Of a DNA stretch of 55,664 nucleotides, positions 8,619-17,859 are shown piece by piece. Below the pieces are notes generated by a model that did no database searches, was not told where the DNA came from, and saw only the letters and a list, made by a program, of their open reading frames with translations. Where the stretch lies: contig JAUXYJ010000011.1 in assembly GCA_030694465.1 (NCBI GenBank), positions 1 to 55,664 of the forward strand, written 5' to 3'. This DNA is from Deltaproteobacteria bacterium (GTDB taxonomy: Bacteria > Myxococcota_A > Polyangia > Polyangiales > Ga0077539). Numbering within the stretch: position 1 is the stretch's first letter; every line of letters begins with the position of its first letter. The position numbers and the translations under genes were made by a program.

Positions 8619-9620
8619 CTACGCTTGCTCGCCCTTGTCGCCGCCCTCGGGCTCGTGGATATCTTGGTCCAGTCGCCGCTGTGTCTCGTTGCGCGCGTCC
8701 GTGATCGTCTTGTTCGTGAGGAGCGTGTCGATCATGCACCACACGCGGGTCGCTTGGTGGACACTCGGGCCGTTGCGTACCTCGGTTGGCGGGATGATCG
8801 GCGGCCCAAGATGCAGGCAATCGTGCGGCTGCACGGTCGCGTCGTCGGCTTCGGCAAAGACCGTCTTCGGGTTGGTGAACACGTCAAACTTCTCGACGTG
8901 GTGGATCGATTGCAGCTTGCCGTCGTATCGAAACGCGATGTAGTTCGGGGGCTCGGGCCAGCCGGGCGCGGTGGGATAAAAGTACCGTCGCTGTCGCTTC
9001 ACCACTTCGCGAAAGTTCACGTTCCACGCGTGCCCGCCGCCGAGCGAGACCACGTAGACCATGTTCGAGCGTGTGTTCTCCATGCCAAGGATCTCCTGCA
9101 AATAGGCGGCGAACTCGTCGAGAAGCCGCTTGTTGTGGTTTGTCTCGTGGGCGTGCGCACGCTTCGCGAGTCGCAAGATCGTTCGCCACGAGACGTGCAT
9201 CACGGGCACGCCATCGATCGCTGTCGGGAGGCTGTGCGCTACGTGCGTTGCAGGCGCGTTGGTGACCGCGACGAGGCGCTTGGTGGTCACGTTGGCATTT
9301 GCGAACCGCGGCACGTATTGGGCGAGCTGCTTGTGCGAGGGGAGTTGAGGCCCGCGCTTTGCCTCAAAGATTGCCCAGAATTTGTCCGCGACCCGGATCT
9401 CTAAGTCGGTTCGCCCATGGTTCTTGATGACCGTCTGAAGGCTCGCGACGCCTTGCGAGTGATCCACGATGGGGCTGCCCGCGACGTGGCATAGAAGCTC
9501 GTTCGCGAAGCCCGACGAGCGCGACACCATAAAACCGAGCGAGTAGGTCATGTCGTCTTCTTTTGACCCGAGCAGGTCAAAGAAGGTGCCCACTGGACGC
9601 CCGGATTGAAGGAGCTTCAC
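8619..9620 (-). CDS. PD-(D/E)XK-like nuclease, possible restriction enzyme
   Basis: 333 residues if started at GTG 9620 (VKLLQSG); a TTG at 9656 would add 12. The segment H-G-R-T-D-L-E-I-R-V, then A-I-F-E-A-K-R-G (~75-100) fits a PD-(D/E)XK active site (D, then E-x-K). The C-terminal half is not recognised. No methyltransferase is adjacent, so it is not a classic R-M pair. With the cas operon nearby a defence role is possible but unproven. It follows a tRNA gene, a common integration neighbourhood, though I see no attachment-site duplication. Confidence 0.5.
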   Translation of the reverse strand: MKLLQSGRPVGTFFDLLGSKEDDMTYSLGFMVSRSSGFANELLCHVAGSPIVDHSQGVASLQTVIKNHGRTDLEIRVADKFWAIFEAKRGPQLPSHKQLAQYVPRFANANVTTKRLVAVTNAPATHVAHSLPTAIDGVPVMHVSWRTILRLAKRAHAHETNHNKRLLDEFAAYLQEILGMENTRSNMVYVVSLGGGHAWNVNFREVVKRQRRYFYPTAPGWPEPPNYIAFRYDGKLQSIHHVEKFDVFTNPKTVFAEADDATVQPHDCLHLGPPIIPPTEVRNGPSVHQATRVWCMIDTLLTNKTITDARNETQRRLDQDIHEPEGGDKGEQA

Positions 9621-9828
9621 GCGCCGTGAGACTACACCTGTGCGGTGCGGACCCAACGCAGACCTTAGCGCCCCGGCCCATCACACCCAAGCCTTCGCGC
9701 GCCGTCGCCGCGTCCTCGCCGCGCTCTTTTGGGCGGACAGTGACCCCGTCGGAGTCGCGAGAGTCGCTGCCCCCTTGCGTGGGATCCCATTGATCTCGGC
9801 GCAAGGGATGGCACCGCAGGAGCCCGAA

Positions 9829-10003
9829 GAGCTTCCGACGCGGTCGTGAGGGCTTCCGACGCGGCCCGATGTTCAATAATGGCTGCGATTTTGGCATATC
9901 GTGCCGCGGCCCTCGGCGAAGCGCTCGCGCCGATAGGGCCAAATTGCGGCAAAAATGACCTTCCCGGGCCCGTCGGAAGGCTTCACGGGCGCGTCGGAAG
10001 CTC
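9829..10003. repeat. Inverted repeat in the 9621-10138 intergenic stretch
   Basis: Left arm 9829-9868 and right arm 9966-10003 are ~38-40 bases, clearly similar but imperfect, with a 97-base interior. Each arm holds two copies of a CTTCCGACGCG-like unit. The arms could make a large hairpin or be termini of a small decayed element. No transposase is encoded. The rest of this 500-base interval shows no gene I would defend. Confidence 0.55.
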
Positions 10004-10138
10004 TCGTTTGCCCGAAATCGCGGCAAATAGTCCCTGGTTTTCTCTGCTGCGTTTCAACTGCGCTGATGCCCGCGTACAAGGTCTCGACGAATCCTCGAAG
10101 CGCCTCTTCGCGCGCTTACCACCCATTGGCGGCCATGA

Positions 10139-10444
10139 ATGTCCGAAATCCCAGCGTTTCTCTTGGATCTAGAAGAGGCGTTTAACGCCGCGATGGTCTC
10201 TAACGACGTCGATCGCATCGCCGCGTGCGTGAGCGACGACTGGCTCTTGATCACGCCCGAGGCGGGGCCGATCTCTCGCAAGGTGATCTTGGACGCGATC
10301 GCGTCGGGCCGGCTCACGCACGCGACCATGCGCAAGCAAGCCCTGCACGGGCAGGTCCTCGGAGACACCGCGTGGGTGACCGGGCGCGGGCAGAATACCG
10401 GGACATTTGCTGGTCAACCGATCTCACTTTTGCAGGCAAACTAG
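10139..10444 (+). pseudogene. SnoaL/NTF2-like (DUF4440-type) protein, C-terminally truncated
   Basis: 101 residues from ATG 10139. It follows the NTF2-like pattern (LEEAFNAAMVSNDVDRIAACVSDDWLLITPE, then GDTAWVTGRGQNTGTFAGQPIS). In the family, the frame continues ~25-30 residues with a W-x-T-D-V-F strand and an R-W-x-C-V-L strand. Here it switches to LLQAN and stops, and I do not find the missing strands in another frame. Either a 3' truncation or a short working variant. Confidence 0.55.
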
Positions 10445-10492
10445 TGAACTTGCGATCCATGCCCAGACGAAATCGAGGGAAGCTCACCCACC

Positions 10493-12094
10493 ATGAAACG
10501 TCCACCCAAGGTCGCACAGAACGCGCGGACAGATCTCGACACTGCGCTCGCCGCGATGTCTGCCGAGGCGCTGCGCGAGGTTGTCTACGAGATGTTGCTC
10601 GCGCTGGATGACCGTGCGCACGCGTGGGTCGTTGGGTCGCTGATCGCCCGTGCGGCCCGCGCCGGCTCGGGGTGGACGCCGGCCGCCGTGAGCGACGAGC
10701 AGGTGGCCGAGGTGTTGGCGTTTGTGAAGGCCGCCGAGCGCGTTGGGCAGGCTGATCCCTCGGAGGTTGACCAGCACCTTCGGCTGGGTTCTGCTGCTTT
10801 GCTTTGCAAGGACTACGCGGCCGCGCACCGCATCTTTGGAGCGCTTCTCCCGCCCATCGGCGAGGGAAACATCGACCTCGGACAGCACGAGCTGGTAGAC
10901 GAGGTGCTGGGGGCCGACGTCGCTGAATGCGCCGCCCAGTACGTCGTGTCGGCGTACATGCTGGCGCCGGTGGCACAACGCGCCGAAGCCGTCTGCGCAG
11001 CGATCGACGTGGTGCACGAATTCGGGCACTTCTGGGAGCCGGTGCGGGAGATGGAGCGCGTGGCCGTCGAGCCGCTTCCTGCGCTCCCGGACTTTCTTCT
11101 GCAGTGGCGGGCGCTGATCGCAAGCAAGCCTGCTAGCCGGCGCACCAGAGACTGGGACACCAAAGAGGATCGGTGGCTTCGCGAGGTGGTGCAGCGGCTC
11201 GAAGGTGCCGACGGCCTGGCGAAGATCGCGCGCTCGACCAAGCGAGCCGATGACCTGCGCGCATGGTGCAAGCCACTCGCCGGTGCTGGTGATTGGCACG
11301 CGGCGCTCCAAGCGTTTGCGGAGGCAGCCGAGCTCGTTACGGACAATGACTCCGCGCGCGCGGAGTTCTTCGATGGTGCAGCGCTCGCCGCTCAGAGTCT
11401 CAAGCTGAAGGACCTCGGTGTACACTTCGAGCGGGCGTGGCGCGCGGGCCCGAGCATGTCGCGCTTGCGACGATGGCTCGGCTCTTCGAGCACCCAAGAG
11501 GCGCTCGGCAAGCGGGTCCGCGAGGCGCTCGAAACGTGCCCGAAGCAGGCAGCCCGGCAACGCGCGCTCCTCCATGTGCTGTCGCACGACTTTGCTCCCG
11601 CGGCGAAGCTGCTCGCGAGTGCGCCGGGCCTCGGCTGGTCGAGCGGTGAGCACCCAGGACACCTGCTCTTTCCGCTCTTCGCGCGGCTCCTCGGGGGCTC
11701 GCAGAAGCCAACGCGGCAGGACGAAGACACCATGTTCCATCACGCGAGGGTCCTCGACGAAATCGACGTGATGACGGCCGATCCAGAGACGCCACGGCTC
11801 ACCACGCCAGCGGTCGATGCGCTCCTCGAAGCGATGGGCGTCACGAGCATCTCCGAGGTGGCAGCGCGAGCGACCGTGCTTGCCGCGATGAAGCAGGCCG
11901 CACAGCGCCGCGTCGCGGGTGTCACCGAGCAGAAGCGGCGCAGTCAATACGGGCACGCCGCTGAGCTCGTCGCCACCTGCGTCGCGTCCGACAAGACGGG
12001 CGAGACGACACGTTGGGCGGTGGGGCTCGAGGCCGAGTACAAGCGCTTTCCGTCGCTTCGCAGGGAGCTTGAGCAAGCGTTGATGGCGCTATGA
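10493..12094 (+). CDS. Large helical-repeat protein, first of a coupled pair
   Basis: 533 residues from ATG 10493. It is almost wholly alpha-helical, with Ala/Leu-rich helix pairs reminiscent of TPR or HEAT solenoids (for example DYAAAHRIFGALLPPIGEG and DWHAALQAFAEAAELV). No enzyme motif is visible. Its stop overlaps the next start as ATGA, so the two are translationally coupled and probably act together. I do not recognise the family. Confidence 0.6.
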   Translation: MKRPPKVAQNARTDLDTALAAMSAEALREVVYEMLLALDDRAHAWVVGSLIARAARAGSGWTPAAVSDEQVAEVLAFVKAAERVGQADPSEVDQHLRLGSAALLCKDYAAAHRIFGALLPPIGEGNIDLGQHELVDEVLGADVAECAAQYVVSAYMLAPVAQRAEAVCAAIDVVHEFGHFWEPVREMERVAVEPLPALPDFLLQWRALIASKPASRRTRDWDTKEDRWLREVVQRLEGADGLAKIARSTKRADDLRAWCKPLAGAGDWHAALQAFAEAAELVTDNDSARAEFFDGAALAAQSLKLKDLGVHFERAWRAGPSMSRLRRWLGSSSTQEALGKRVREALETCPKQAARQRALLHVLSHDFAPAAKLLASAPGLGWSSGEHPGHLLFPLFARLLGGSQKPTRQDEDTMFHHARVLDEIDVMTADPETPRLTTPAVDALLEAMGVTSISEVAARATVLAAMKQAAQRRVAGVTEQKRRSQYGHAAELVATCVASDKTGETTRWAVGLEAEYKRFPSLRRELEQALMAL

Positions 12095-13329
12095 CCACGA
12101 AGCGAAGAGAGCCTGCGCTCCAAGCGCACACGTGGGAGTTCAAGCCATACTTTCGTCGTCACGCGTTTGGCTGGAAATCCCAGCCCGCGATCACGCGCGT
12201 CAAGCAGGCCGTCGCCGAGATCAAGACGGTGGCGAAGCGCGACCTCGTGCTCGCCGCCGAGGGGGCGATTGTGTTTCTTGAGCGCGTGTCGCCGGCGCTC
12301 GCACAGGTGGACAGCTCGTCGGGTTCGATCGGCAGCGTGGTGAACAACGCCATCGCAGAGTTGGTTCCGATCCTTGCGAATGCGCCGACCGATGCCAAGA
12401 CGCGCGAGGCGTGGCTCGAGCGGCTCTTCGAGGCCTACGAGGCTGATCACGTCCCCTACCTCGAGTGGCTCGGCGAGCACTGGGGCACGCTCTGCGCCTC
12501 GAAAGACGTCGCCTCGGCGTGGGCCGATCGGCTTATCGAGACCGTGAAGCTCTCGTGGAGCCCAGATCGGGCGCTGCGCAGGTACTTCAAGGGCACGCCC
12601 AACTGCCTCAGCGCCCTCGTCGCGGCCGAGCGCTATGACGACGTGCTCGCGCTGCTTGAGCTCGCGCCCTACCCATGGATTTTCTACCGGCAGTACGGCG
12701 TGAGGGCGCTCGCGGCCAGCGGGAAGCAAGCCGAGGCGGTTCGCTACGCCGAAGAAGGACGCGGTCTCAACGACAGCCCCGTCATGGTTGCGCGCGTTTG
12801 CGAAGAGGTCCTGCTCTCTTCGGGGCTCGTCGACGAGGCGTATCGACGCTATGGGCTTGAGGCGAACCAGGAGGGCACCTGCCTCGCGACCTTTCGCGCC
12901 GTCGCGAAGAAGTACCCGCACAAGCCCCCGAGCGAGCTCTTCGCCGATCTTGTGAAGACCACGCCCGACGACGAGGGCAAGTGGTTTGCCGTGGCGAGGG
13001 ACGCACGTCTCTACGATGACGCCCTCGCCCTCGCGACCCGCGCGCCGTGTGACCCAAGGACGCTCGCGCGTGCTGCGCGAGACTATGCCGAGAAGCAGCC
13101 GGCCTTCGCGGTCGGCGCGGGGCTCTTGTCGCTGTACTGGCTCGTCCAGGGACACGGATACAAGATCACCAGTCTCGATGTCTGGGATGCCTACCGCGCG
13201 ACGCTCGCGGCGGCTGAGCGGCAGGGCACGAGCGCCGAGGTGAAAGAGCGCATCCGCAAGCTCGTCGCCGCCGAGGGGGCGAGCGGGCGCATCGCGACAA
13301 CGGTGCTCAGCAGAGAGCTTGGGCTGTGA
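12091..13329 (+). CDS. Helical-repeat protein, second of a coupled pair
   Basis: 412 residues, ATG inside the ATGA overlap with the upstream gene. It is rich in Trp and helix pairs (RYDDVLALLELAPYPWIFYR, VRALAASGKQAEAVRYAEE), a TPR-like solenoid. The N-terminal YFRRHAFGWK and the run SSSGSIGSVVNNAIAELVP look family-specific, but I cannot name the family. Co-occurrence of the pair in other genomes would help define it. Confidence 0.6.
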   Translation: MTTKRREPALQAHTWEFKPYFRRHAFGWKSQPAITRVKQAVAEIKTVAKRDLVLAAEGAIVFLERVSPALAQVDSSSGSIGSVVNNAIAELVPILANAPTDAKTREAWLERLFEAYEADHVPYLEWLGEHWGTLCASKDVASAWADRLIETVKLSWSPDRALRRYFKGTPNCLSALVAAERYDDVLALLELAPYPWIFYRQYGVRALAASGKQAEAVRYAEEGRGLNDSPVMVARVCEEVLLSSGLVDEAYRRYGLEANQEGTCLATFRAVAKKYPHKPPSELFADLVKTTPDDEGKWFAVARDARLYDDALALATRAPCDPRTLARAARDYAEKQPAFAVGAGLLSLYWLVQGHGYKITSLDVWDAYRATLAAAERQGTSAEVKERIRKLVAAEGASGRIATTVLSRELGL

Positions 13330-13374
13330 CCCCGGTCCTTCGCGGGGTGGGCGCAACGCGACGCCCCCTGGCAA

Positions 13375-13460
13375 ATCCCCCAATTTAGGCCCGACCCCAC
13401 CCCCCGTGGCCCGATACGTACTCCCAAATCAGGCCCGACCCCACCCCCTCGGGGGGTCTC
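13375..13460. repeat. Direct repeat and C-rich hairpin in the 13330-13654 gap
   Basis: Two copies of a CCCAAATCAGGCCCGACCCC-like unit, each followed by CACCCCC, lie ~44 bases apart with about three mismatches. The second runs into a CCCCC-TCG-GGGGG hairpin that could help end transcription from the upstream pair. Confidence 0.5.
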
Positions 13461-13618
13461 GCGGGCCCTATTCGGGCAATTCGACAGGGTGCCACGGGGG
13501 GCCACCGGCGAGGTCGGCAATACGCTTGCCAGTGGCCTACGCGCGCGGCGAGTAGATCCCCCTCGCACGAGTCATGTCGTGTAATCTCGCATTCGTACAG
13601 CGCTGGATGATTCGCAGC

Positions 13619-13633
13619 GTGACGTTAGGTCAC
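13619..13633 (+). promoter_or_regulatory. Possible operator upstream of the WYL/cas operon
   Basis: GTGACGTTAGGTCAC, two 5-base inverted arms, ends 21 bases before the proposed regulator start. It could bind the WYL protein, which is inference. Confidence 0.3.
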
Positions 13634-13654
13634 TCTGCCCAGAGGGACTGCGTT

Positions 13655-14650
13655 ATGGTCGCGCCCGCGATGGGACGAAAGAGCGCGACGGCGACGGTGG
13701 GCAGGGTGATGGTGCAGCTGTTAGAGCACCGGGTGATTCAGCAGAGCGAGCTGGCCAAGCACGCGGGGGTGACGACCGAGACGCTGCGCCGGGTGGGCGA
13801 CGAGCTGATCGAGTCGGGGTTTAAGCTCACGCGCGAGCTCGACGGGCGGGCGATGGTGTGGAGCGTGGCGGAGGGATGGTTTCCGAGCGGGGTGGTGTTT
13901 GCCGGGGAGGACGCCAAGCGGCTCTTGCGGCTGCTCTTGCGCTTGCGCAAATCGAGCGAGCGCGACGCGATGATCGAGCGGCTGACCCTGGCGTCGGAGA
14001 GCGACCGCGAGGTGCGCGCTGCGCGAGAGTCTCTCTCGGGACCTGACGAGGCCAAGGGCGTGGGCGACTGGCTCAACAAGCTCTCGCGGGTGGCGGCCGA
14101 GCAGCGCACGGTCCGGATTTACTATGCGTCGAGCAAGAGCGGCGAGGCGCGCTGGCGGGTGTGCTCGGTGCAGCGCGTGGCCGAGGGCCGCACGGCGTAC
14201 GCGATCGTGTGGGACCACGACAAGAACGAGCTCAACAATTACAGGCCCGAGCGCGTGCAGGGCATGGACGAGCTGCGGGCGACGGCGTACGTGCGGCGCC
14301 CGGTGGCAGAGCTCGACGCGCACCAAAAGACCGGGATCAACGGCTACCGCAAGGGCCCCGAGCAAGAGCTCACGGTGGTGGTCCACGGCGAGGTGTGGGG
14401 CTGGGTGAAAGACAACCTCCCGGTCGCGCCCGAGCGCACCGAGCCGCTCTCGTGGGGCACACGCATCGTGATCAAGACCCGCGGCGCCGAGTCCATCGAG
14501 CGCTGGCTCGTGGGCTTGGCCGAGCACGTGACCATCGAGACCGAGTCCATGCGCGAGGCGGTGCGGGCGAGAGCGCTGCGGTCGCTCGCGCAGCACGGAG
14601 GGAGCGGAGCGGGGGCGGCGAAGGCGGCGAAGTGTGAGCCTGCCTCGTAA
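13655..14650 (+). CDS. WYL-domain transcriptional regulator of the cas operon
   Basis: 331 residues from ATG 13655, which has AGAGGGA eight bases upstream. The N-terminal ~70 residues form a helix-turn-helix (QQSELAKHAGVTTETLRRVGDELI). Residues ~150-230 are the WYL-type ligand domain (VRIYYASSKSGEARWRVCSVQR... YAIVWDHDKNELNNYRPERV), followed by a C-terminal extension (WGTRIVIKT... WLVGLAEHVTIE). WYL regulators often head CRISPR-cas loci and respond to nucleic-acid or nucleotide ligands. Here it is the first gene before cas6, so control of the operon is likely. Confidence 0.8.
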   Translation: MVAPAMGRKSATATVGRVMVQLLEHRVIQQSELAKHAGVTTETLRRVGDELIESGFKLTRELDGRAMVWSVAEGWFPSGVVFAGEDAKRLLRLLLRLRKSSERDAMIERLTLASESDREVRAARESLSGPDEAKGVGDWLNKLSRVAAEQRTVRIYYASSKSGEARWRVCSVQRVAEGRTAYAIVWDHDKNELNNYRPERVQGMDELRATAYVRRPVAELDAHQKTGINGYRKGPEQELTVVVHGEVWGWVKDNLPVAPERTEPLSWGTRIVIKTRGAESIERWLVGLAEHVTIETESMREAVRARALRSLAQHGGSGAGAAKAAKCEPAS

Positions 14651-14674
14651 TCGAGGGCCCGGATACGAGGGGGG
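14643..14674 (-). repeat. 32-bp hairpin repeat, copy 1
   Basis: CCTCGTA and TACGAGG pair around a 14-base loop, overlapping the stop codon of the WYL gene. On the minus strand it matches 52038-52069 with about five differences in 32. It may act as a terminator or attenuator between the regulator and cas6. Confidence 0.6.
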
Positions 14675-14776
14675 TCGGTGGGTACAAATCGGCGAGGTGA
14701 GGGTGCGCGCGTGTCAGCGAGCGCGCGCGGGCCTCGTCACTGGGATCACAGGGAGCCAACAGAGGAGCGCATTGCG

Positions 14777-15469
14777 ATGACTGAATCGAAGCAAGAGATG
14801 CCTACGGGCGAGGGTGACGGGCACGAGCGTGGGGCGGACATTGTGCGCTTCGATGTGGTCCTGCGGGCCATGGGCGAGCGCGTGGTGGTGGACCACGGGT
14901 ATGCGCTCTTTGGCGCCATCGCGCGGGCCACGGGGGACGACCTGCACGGGGCGTGGTGGCTGGCGGTGGCGGGCCTGCGGGGGGTCAGCCGCAGCAAGGG
15001 CGAGCTGGGGCTCAGCACGCCGGGGAGCGAGCTGCGGCTGCGTGTCACACAAGACCGCGTGGCGTGGGCGACGCAGCTCGCGGGGCGTGAGCTCTCTGTG
15101 CGCGGAGACCTGGTGCGCCTGGGGGTGTCGCAGACGTTCACGCTGCGGCCCTCGCGCACACTCAGAGCGCGCGTGGTGACCACGAAGGTGCACGGAGACG
15201 TGCGCGACGCCGAGGTCTTTCGCAAGGCCCTCACCGAGCGCGTGCGCGAGCTCGGGGTGCGTCTGGCAGAGCCGGGCGTGCGGGGAGCGCGGCTTGAGCT
15301 CGGCGAGCGCCGGGTGGTGCGCGTGAGCGAAGAGCTCGTGGTGGGCTACCAGGTGACCCTCTACGACCTGAGCGACGCGGACTCGCTCAAGGTGCTCTAC
15401 GCGGGCGTGGGCGGGCGGAGGCGGTTTGGGTGTGGCGTGTTTATGGCCCCCGCGAGCGAGGGCTTCTGA
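14777..15469 (+). CDS. cas6: Cas6 endoribonuclease, I-MYXAN type (Cmx6)
   Basis: 230 residues from ATG 14777, with AGAGGAG ten bases upstream; the longer frame upstream is not needed. The N-terminal strand DIVRFDVVLRAMGERVVVDHGYALFGAI and HGAWWLAVAGLRGV fit the Cmx6 branch, and the C-terminus VGGRRRFGCGVFMA is the glycine-rich loop typical of Cas6. The protein should cut pre-crRNA within the repeat; H36-type residues near VDHGYAL are candidates for catalysis, which is inference. Its TGA overlaps the cas3 ATG. Confidence 0.8.
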   Translation: MTESKQEMPTGEGDGHERGADIVRFDVVLRAMGERVVVDHGYALFGAIARATGDDLHGAWWLAVAGLRGVSRSKGELGLSTPGSELRLRVTQDRVAWATQLAGRELSVRGDLVRLGVSQTFTLRPSRTLRARVVTTKVHGDVRDAEVFRKALTERVRELGVRLAEPGVRGARLELGERRVVRVSEELVVGYQVTLYDLSDADSLKVLYAGVGGRRRFGCGVFMAPASEGF

Positions 15470-17859
15470 TGGGCGCGCCCGAGCGATTGCTGGCGAAGTC
15501 GGTTCATCACGTGTTTGGTGAGCTCACACTCGAGCAGCATTTGGCGGACACCGAGCAGGCGGCCGTCGCGCTCTTTGCACGGGACAACCGCGTGACGCGG
15601 AGGTTCTTGAGCTTCTTTGGGTTGGACTTTGACAAGCACCACGCGAGGTTTGTGCGCACGCTGCGCTGCGCGGGGCTCGTGCATGACCTAGGCAAAGCGA
15701 ACGAGGATTTCTTCGGCACGGTCACGCGCACGCTGCGAGAGGCGCAGGCGGTGCGGCACGAGCACTTCTCGGCGCTGGTCTTGAGCATGCCGTCGGTGCG
15801 TGTGTGGCTTGAGTCTGGCGAGGGCCAAGGCGAGGGCGCAGGGATTGACTACGACGCGCTGTGCGCCGCGGTGCTCTCGCACCATCTCAAGGTGGCCGCG
15901 CCGGGGAGCAAATGGCGTGGGTGGTGTCATCCCTCACGTGACGTCCCGGTGGCGCTCTTTTTGGGGCACCCTGAGGTGACGCGCACGTTGGCGCGTGTGC
16001 ACGAAATCGCTGGATTATCTCAGGAAATTCCGCTGCTCTCGGACGCTCTCTGGAGCATGGACGACGCAGGCTGGCAGCGGGTCTTGCGTGCCGGCGTTGA
16101 GTCCGCGAAGAGCTTTGCCCACGCGATGAGGCGGGCTAACCGAGAACCTGCGGTGCGCGAGCGGCGGCAGTTTGTGCTGGCCGTCAAAGCGGGGCTCATC
16201 GCGGCGGACTCGGTCGCGTCGGCGACCTTTCGCGAGGGGCTGTCGATGGACGCCTGGGTCGAGGGCACGTTGCATCAGAGCGCGCTGACCCGCGACGAGA
16301 TCTACCAAGAGATTCTTGAGCCTCGCGTCGCAGAGATCCAGCGCAAGGCAGGCACCGAGGGCCAAGCGTTTGCGTGGCACAACTTTCAAGAGGGCGCGGC
16401 ACGACAGGGTCCTCGCGCGCTCATGCTCGCGGGCTGCGGTTCCGGCAAAACCCTCGCCGCGTGGCGCTGGATCGCAGACCAGTGTGCGCAGCGCGAGGTG
16501 GGCCGCGTGGTGTTTTTGTATCCCACGCGTGGCACGGCGACGGAGGGCTTTCGGGACTATGTGGGCTGGGCTCCCGAGACCAAGGCTGCGCTCGTGCATG
16601 GCACCGCGGGCTACGAGCTCAACGCGATGTTCGAGAACCCGTCGGACGCCACGTTGGACAAGTCGTACGCGTCCGAGTCGTCCGAGCGGCTGTTCTCGCT
16701 GGGCCTGTGGTCGAAGCGATATTTTAGCGCCACTGTCGATCAGTTTTTGGCCTTCATCGAGCATGGCTACGGTGCCATGTGCTTGCTGCCGCTGCTGGCC
16801 GACTCGCTTGTCGTGCTCGATGAAGTGCACAGCTACGACAAGCGGCTCTTTGAGAACACCCTGTCTTTTCTCAAGAACTTCGATGTGCCGGTGCTTGCCA
16901 TGACCGCGACCTTGTCCACCGCGCGCAGGGGCAAGCTCGCCGAGACCGGCATGTCGATCTATCCCACCGAGAGCGACCGCGCGGACCTTGAAGACCTCGA
17001 GGCACGCGAGGCCCACCCGCGCTACGTCGTCGCGCGCTGCGAGAGCGAAGACGCCGCCATGGCGCAGTGTCTTGAGGCTCTTGCACGCGGAGAGCGTGTG
17101 CTCTGGGTGGTCAACACAGTGGCCCGCGCGCAGCGGATCACCGAGGCACTTCGTCCTGTGTTTGCGCAGGTGGTTTGCTACCACAGCCGATTCAAGCTCA
17201 GTGATCGCCAAGCGGCGCACCAGAAGACCATGGCGCTCTTTAAGGGCGCCGCCGGTCGCAGCGTCGCGGTGACCACGCAGGTGTGCGAGATGAGCCTCGA
17301 TCTCGACGCGGACGTGCTGATCACTGAGGTGTGTCCGCTGTCTTCGTTGGTCCAACGGATGGGGCGAGCGAACCGAAGCGAGCGTCGGCCCAAGGACTTT
17401 AGGGCCAGGGTCTATGTGTACGAGCCCGAGCACATGGCGCCGTATGTGAAGCCCGATCTTGAGGCGACGCGGGCGGCGCTCGCGGGCTTGGTCGGCCCTG
17501 CGCGAGAGGTCTCGCAGCGTGAGCTTGCTGAGCTTCTAGAGCGCTTTGGGGCGCTTGAGACGTCGATCGCAGATGCGGGGTTGTTCTTGTCGAGTGGTTG
17601 GTACGCGGTGCCTGGATCGTTGCGTGACGAGGACGGGTTTTCGCAGCCGTGCGTGCTGAGCGAAGACCTCGCTGCGGTGAAGCGCGCGCTGAGAGACCAC
17701 GAGCCCATCGACGGGTACGTGCTGCCCGCGCCGCGCCAATCTGTGATGGCCCACGAGCGCTACGTCCGAGGAAAATTGCCGAGCTATCTCGGCGTGGTCT
17801 CGAGCGATGACTACACAGCGTCGCTCGGTTTGGTTGTGACGAAAGACGAGGTGAAATGA
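15469..17859 (+). CDS. cas3: Cas3 HD nuclease-helicase
   Basis: 796 residues from ATG 15469, overlapping the cas6 stop (TGATG). The N-terminal HD nuclease has V-H-D-L-G-K (71-76), R-H-E-H-F (96-100) and S-H-H-L-K (~137-141). The SF2 helicase has Walker A G-C-G-S-G-K-T (~322), the DEVH box (~451), T-A-T motif III and motif VI Q-R-M-G-R-A-N-R (~629). It is a single-polypeptide Cas3 that should unwind and degrade DNA after Cascade recruitment. All hallmark residues I checked are present, so it looks functional. It overlaps cas8 by four bases (ATGA). Confidence 0.93.
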   Translation: MGAPERLLAKSVHHVFGELTLEQHLADTEQAAVALFARDNRVTRRFLSFFGLDFDKHHARFVRTLRCAGLVHDLGKANEDFFGTVTRTLREAQAVRHEHFSALVLSMPSVRVWLESGEGQGEGAGIDYDALCAAVLSHHLKVAAPGSKWRGWCHPSRDVPVALFLGHPEVTRTLARVHEIAGLSQEIPLLSDALWSMDDAGWQRVLRAGVESAKSFAHAMRRANREPAVRERRQFVLAVKAGLIAADSVASATFREGLSMDAWVEGTLHQSALTRDEIYQEILEPRVAEIQRKAGTEGQAFAWHNFQEGAARQGPRALMLAGCGSGKTLAAWRWIADQCAQREVGRVVFLYPTRGTATEGFRDYVGWAPETKAALVHGTAGYELNAMFENPSDATLDKSYASESSERLFSLGLWSKRYFSATVDQFLAFIEHGYGAMCLLPLLADSLVVLDEVHSYDKRLFENTLSFLKNFDVPVLAMTATLSTARRGKLAETGMSIYPTESDRADLEDLEAREAHPRYVVARCESEDAAMAQCLEALARGERVLWVVNTVARAQRITEALRPVFAQVVCYHSRFKLSDRQAAHQKTMALFKGAAGRSVAVTTQVCEMSLDLDADVLITEVCPLSSLVQRMGRANRSERRPKDFRARVYVYEPEHMAPYVKPDLEATRAALAGLVGPAREVSQRELAELLERFGALETSIADAGLFLSSGWYAVPGSLRDEDGFSQPCVLSEDLAAVKRALRDHEPIDGYVLPAPRQSVMAHERYVRGKLPSYLGVVSSDDYTASLGLVVTKDEVK

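Noticed and set aside
9577..10026. 149-codon minus ORF across the inverted repeat
   Set aside because: Composition follows the repeat arms (repeated FRRARE-type units) and it has no ribosome site or recognisable fold.
10913..10933. Palindrome-like GACGTCGC in the helical-repeat gene
   Set aside because: Only the short core is shared, which is expected from codon use at this GC content.
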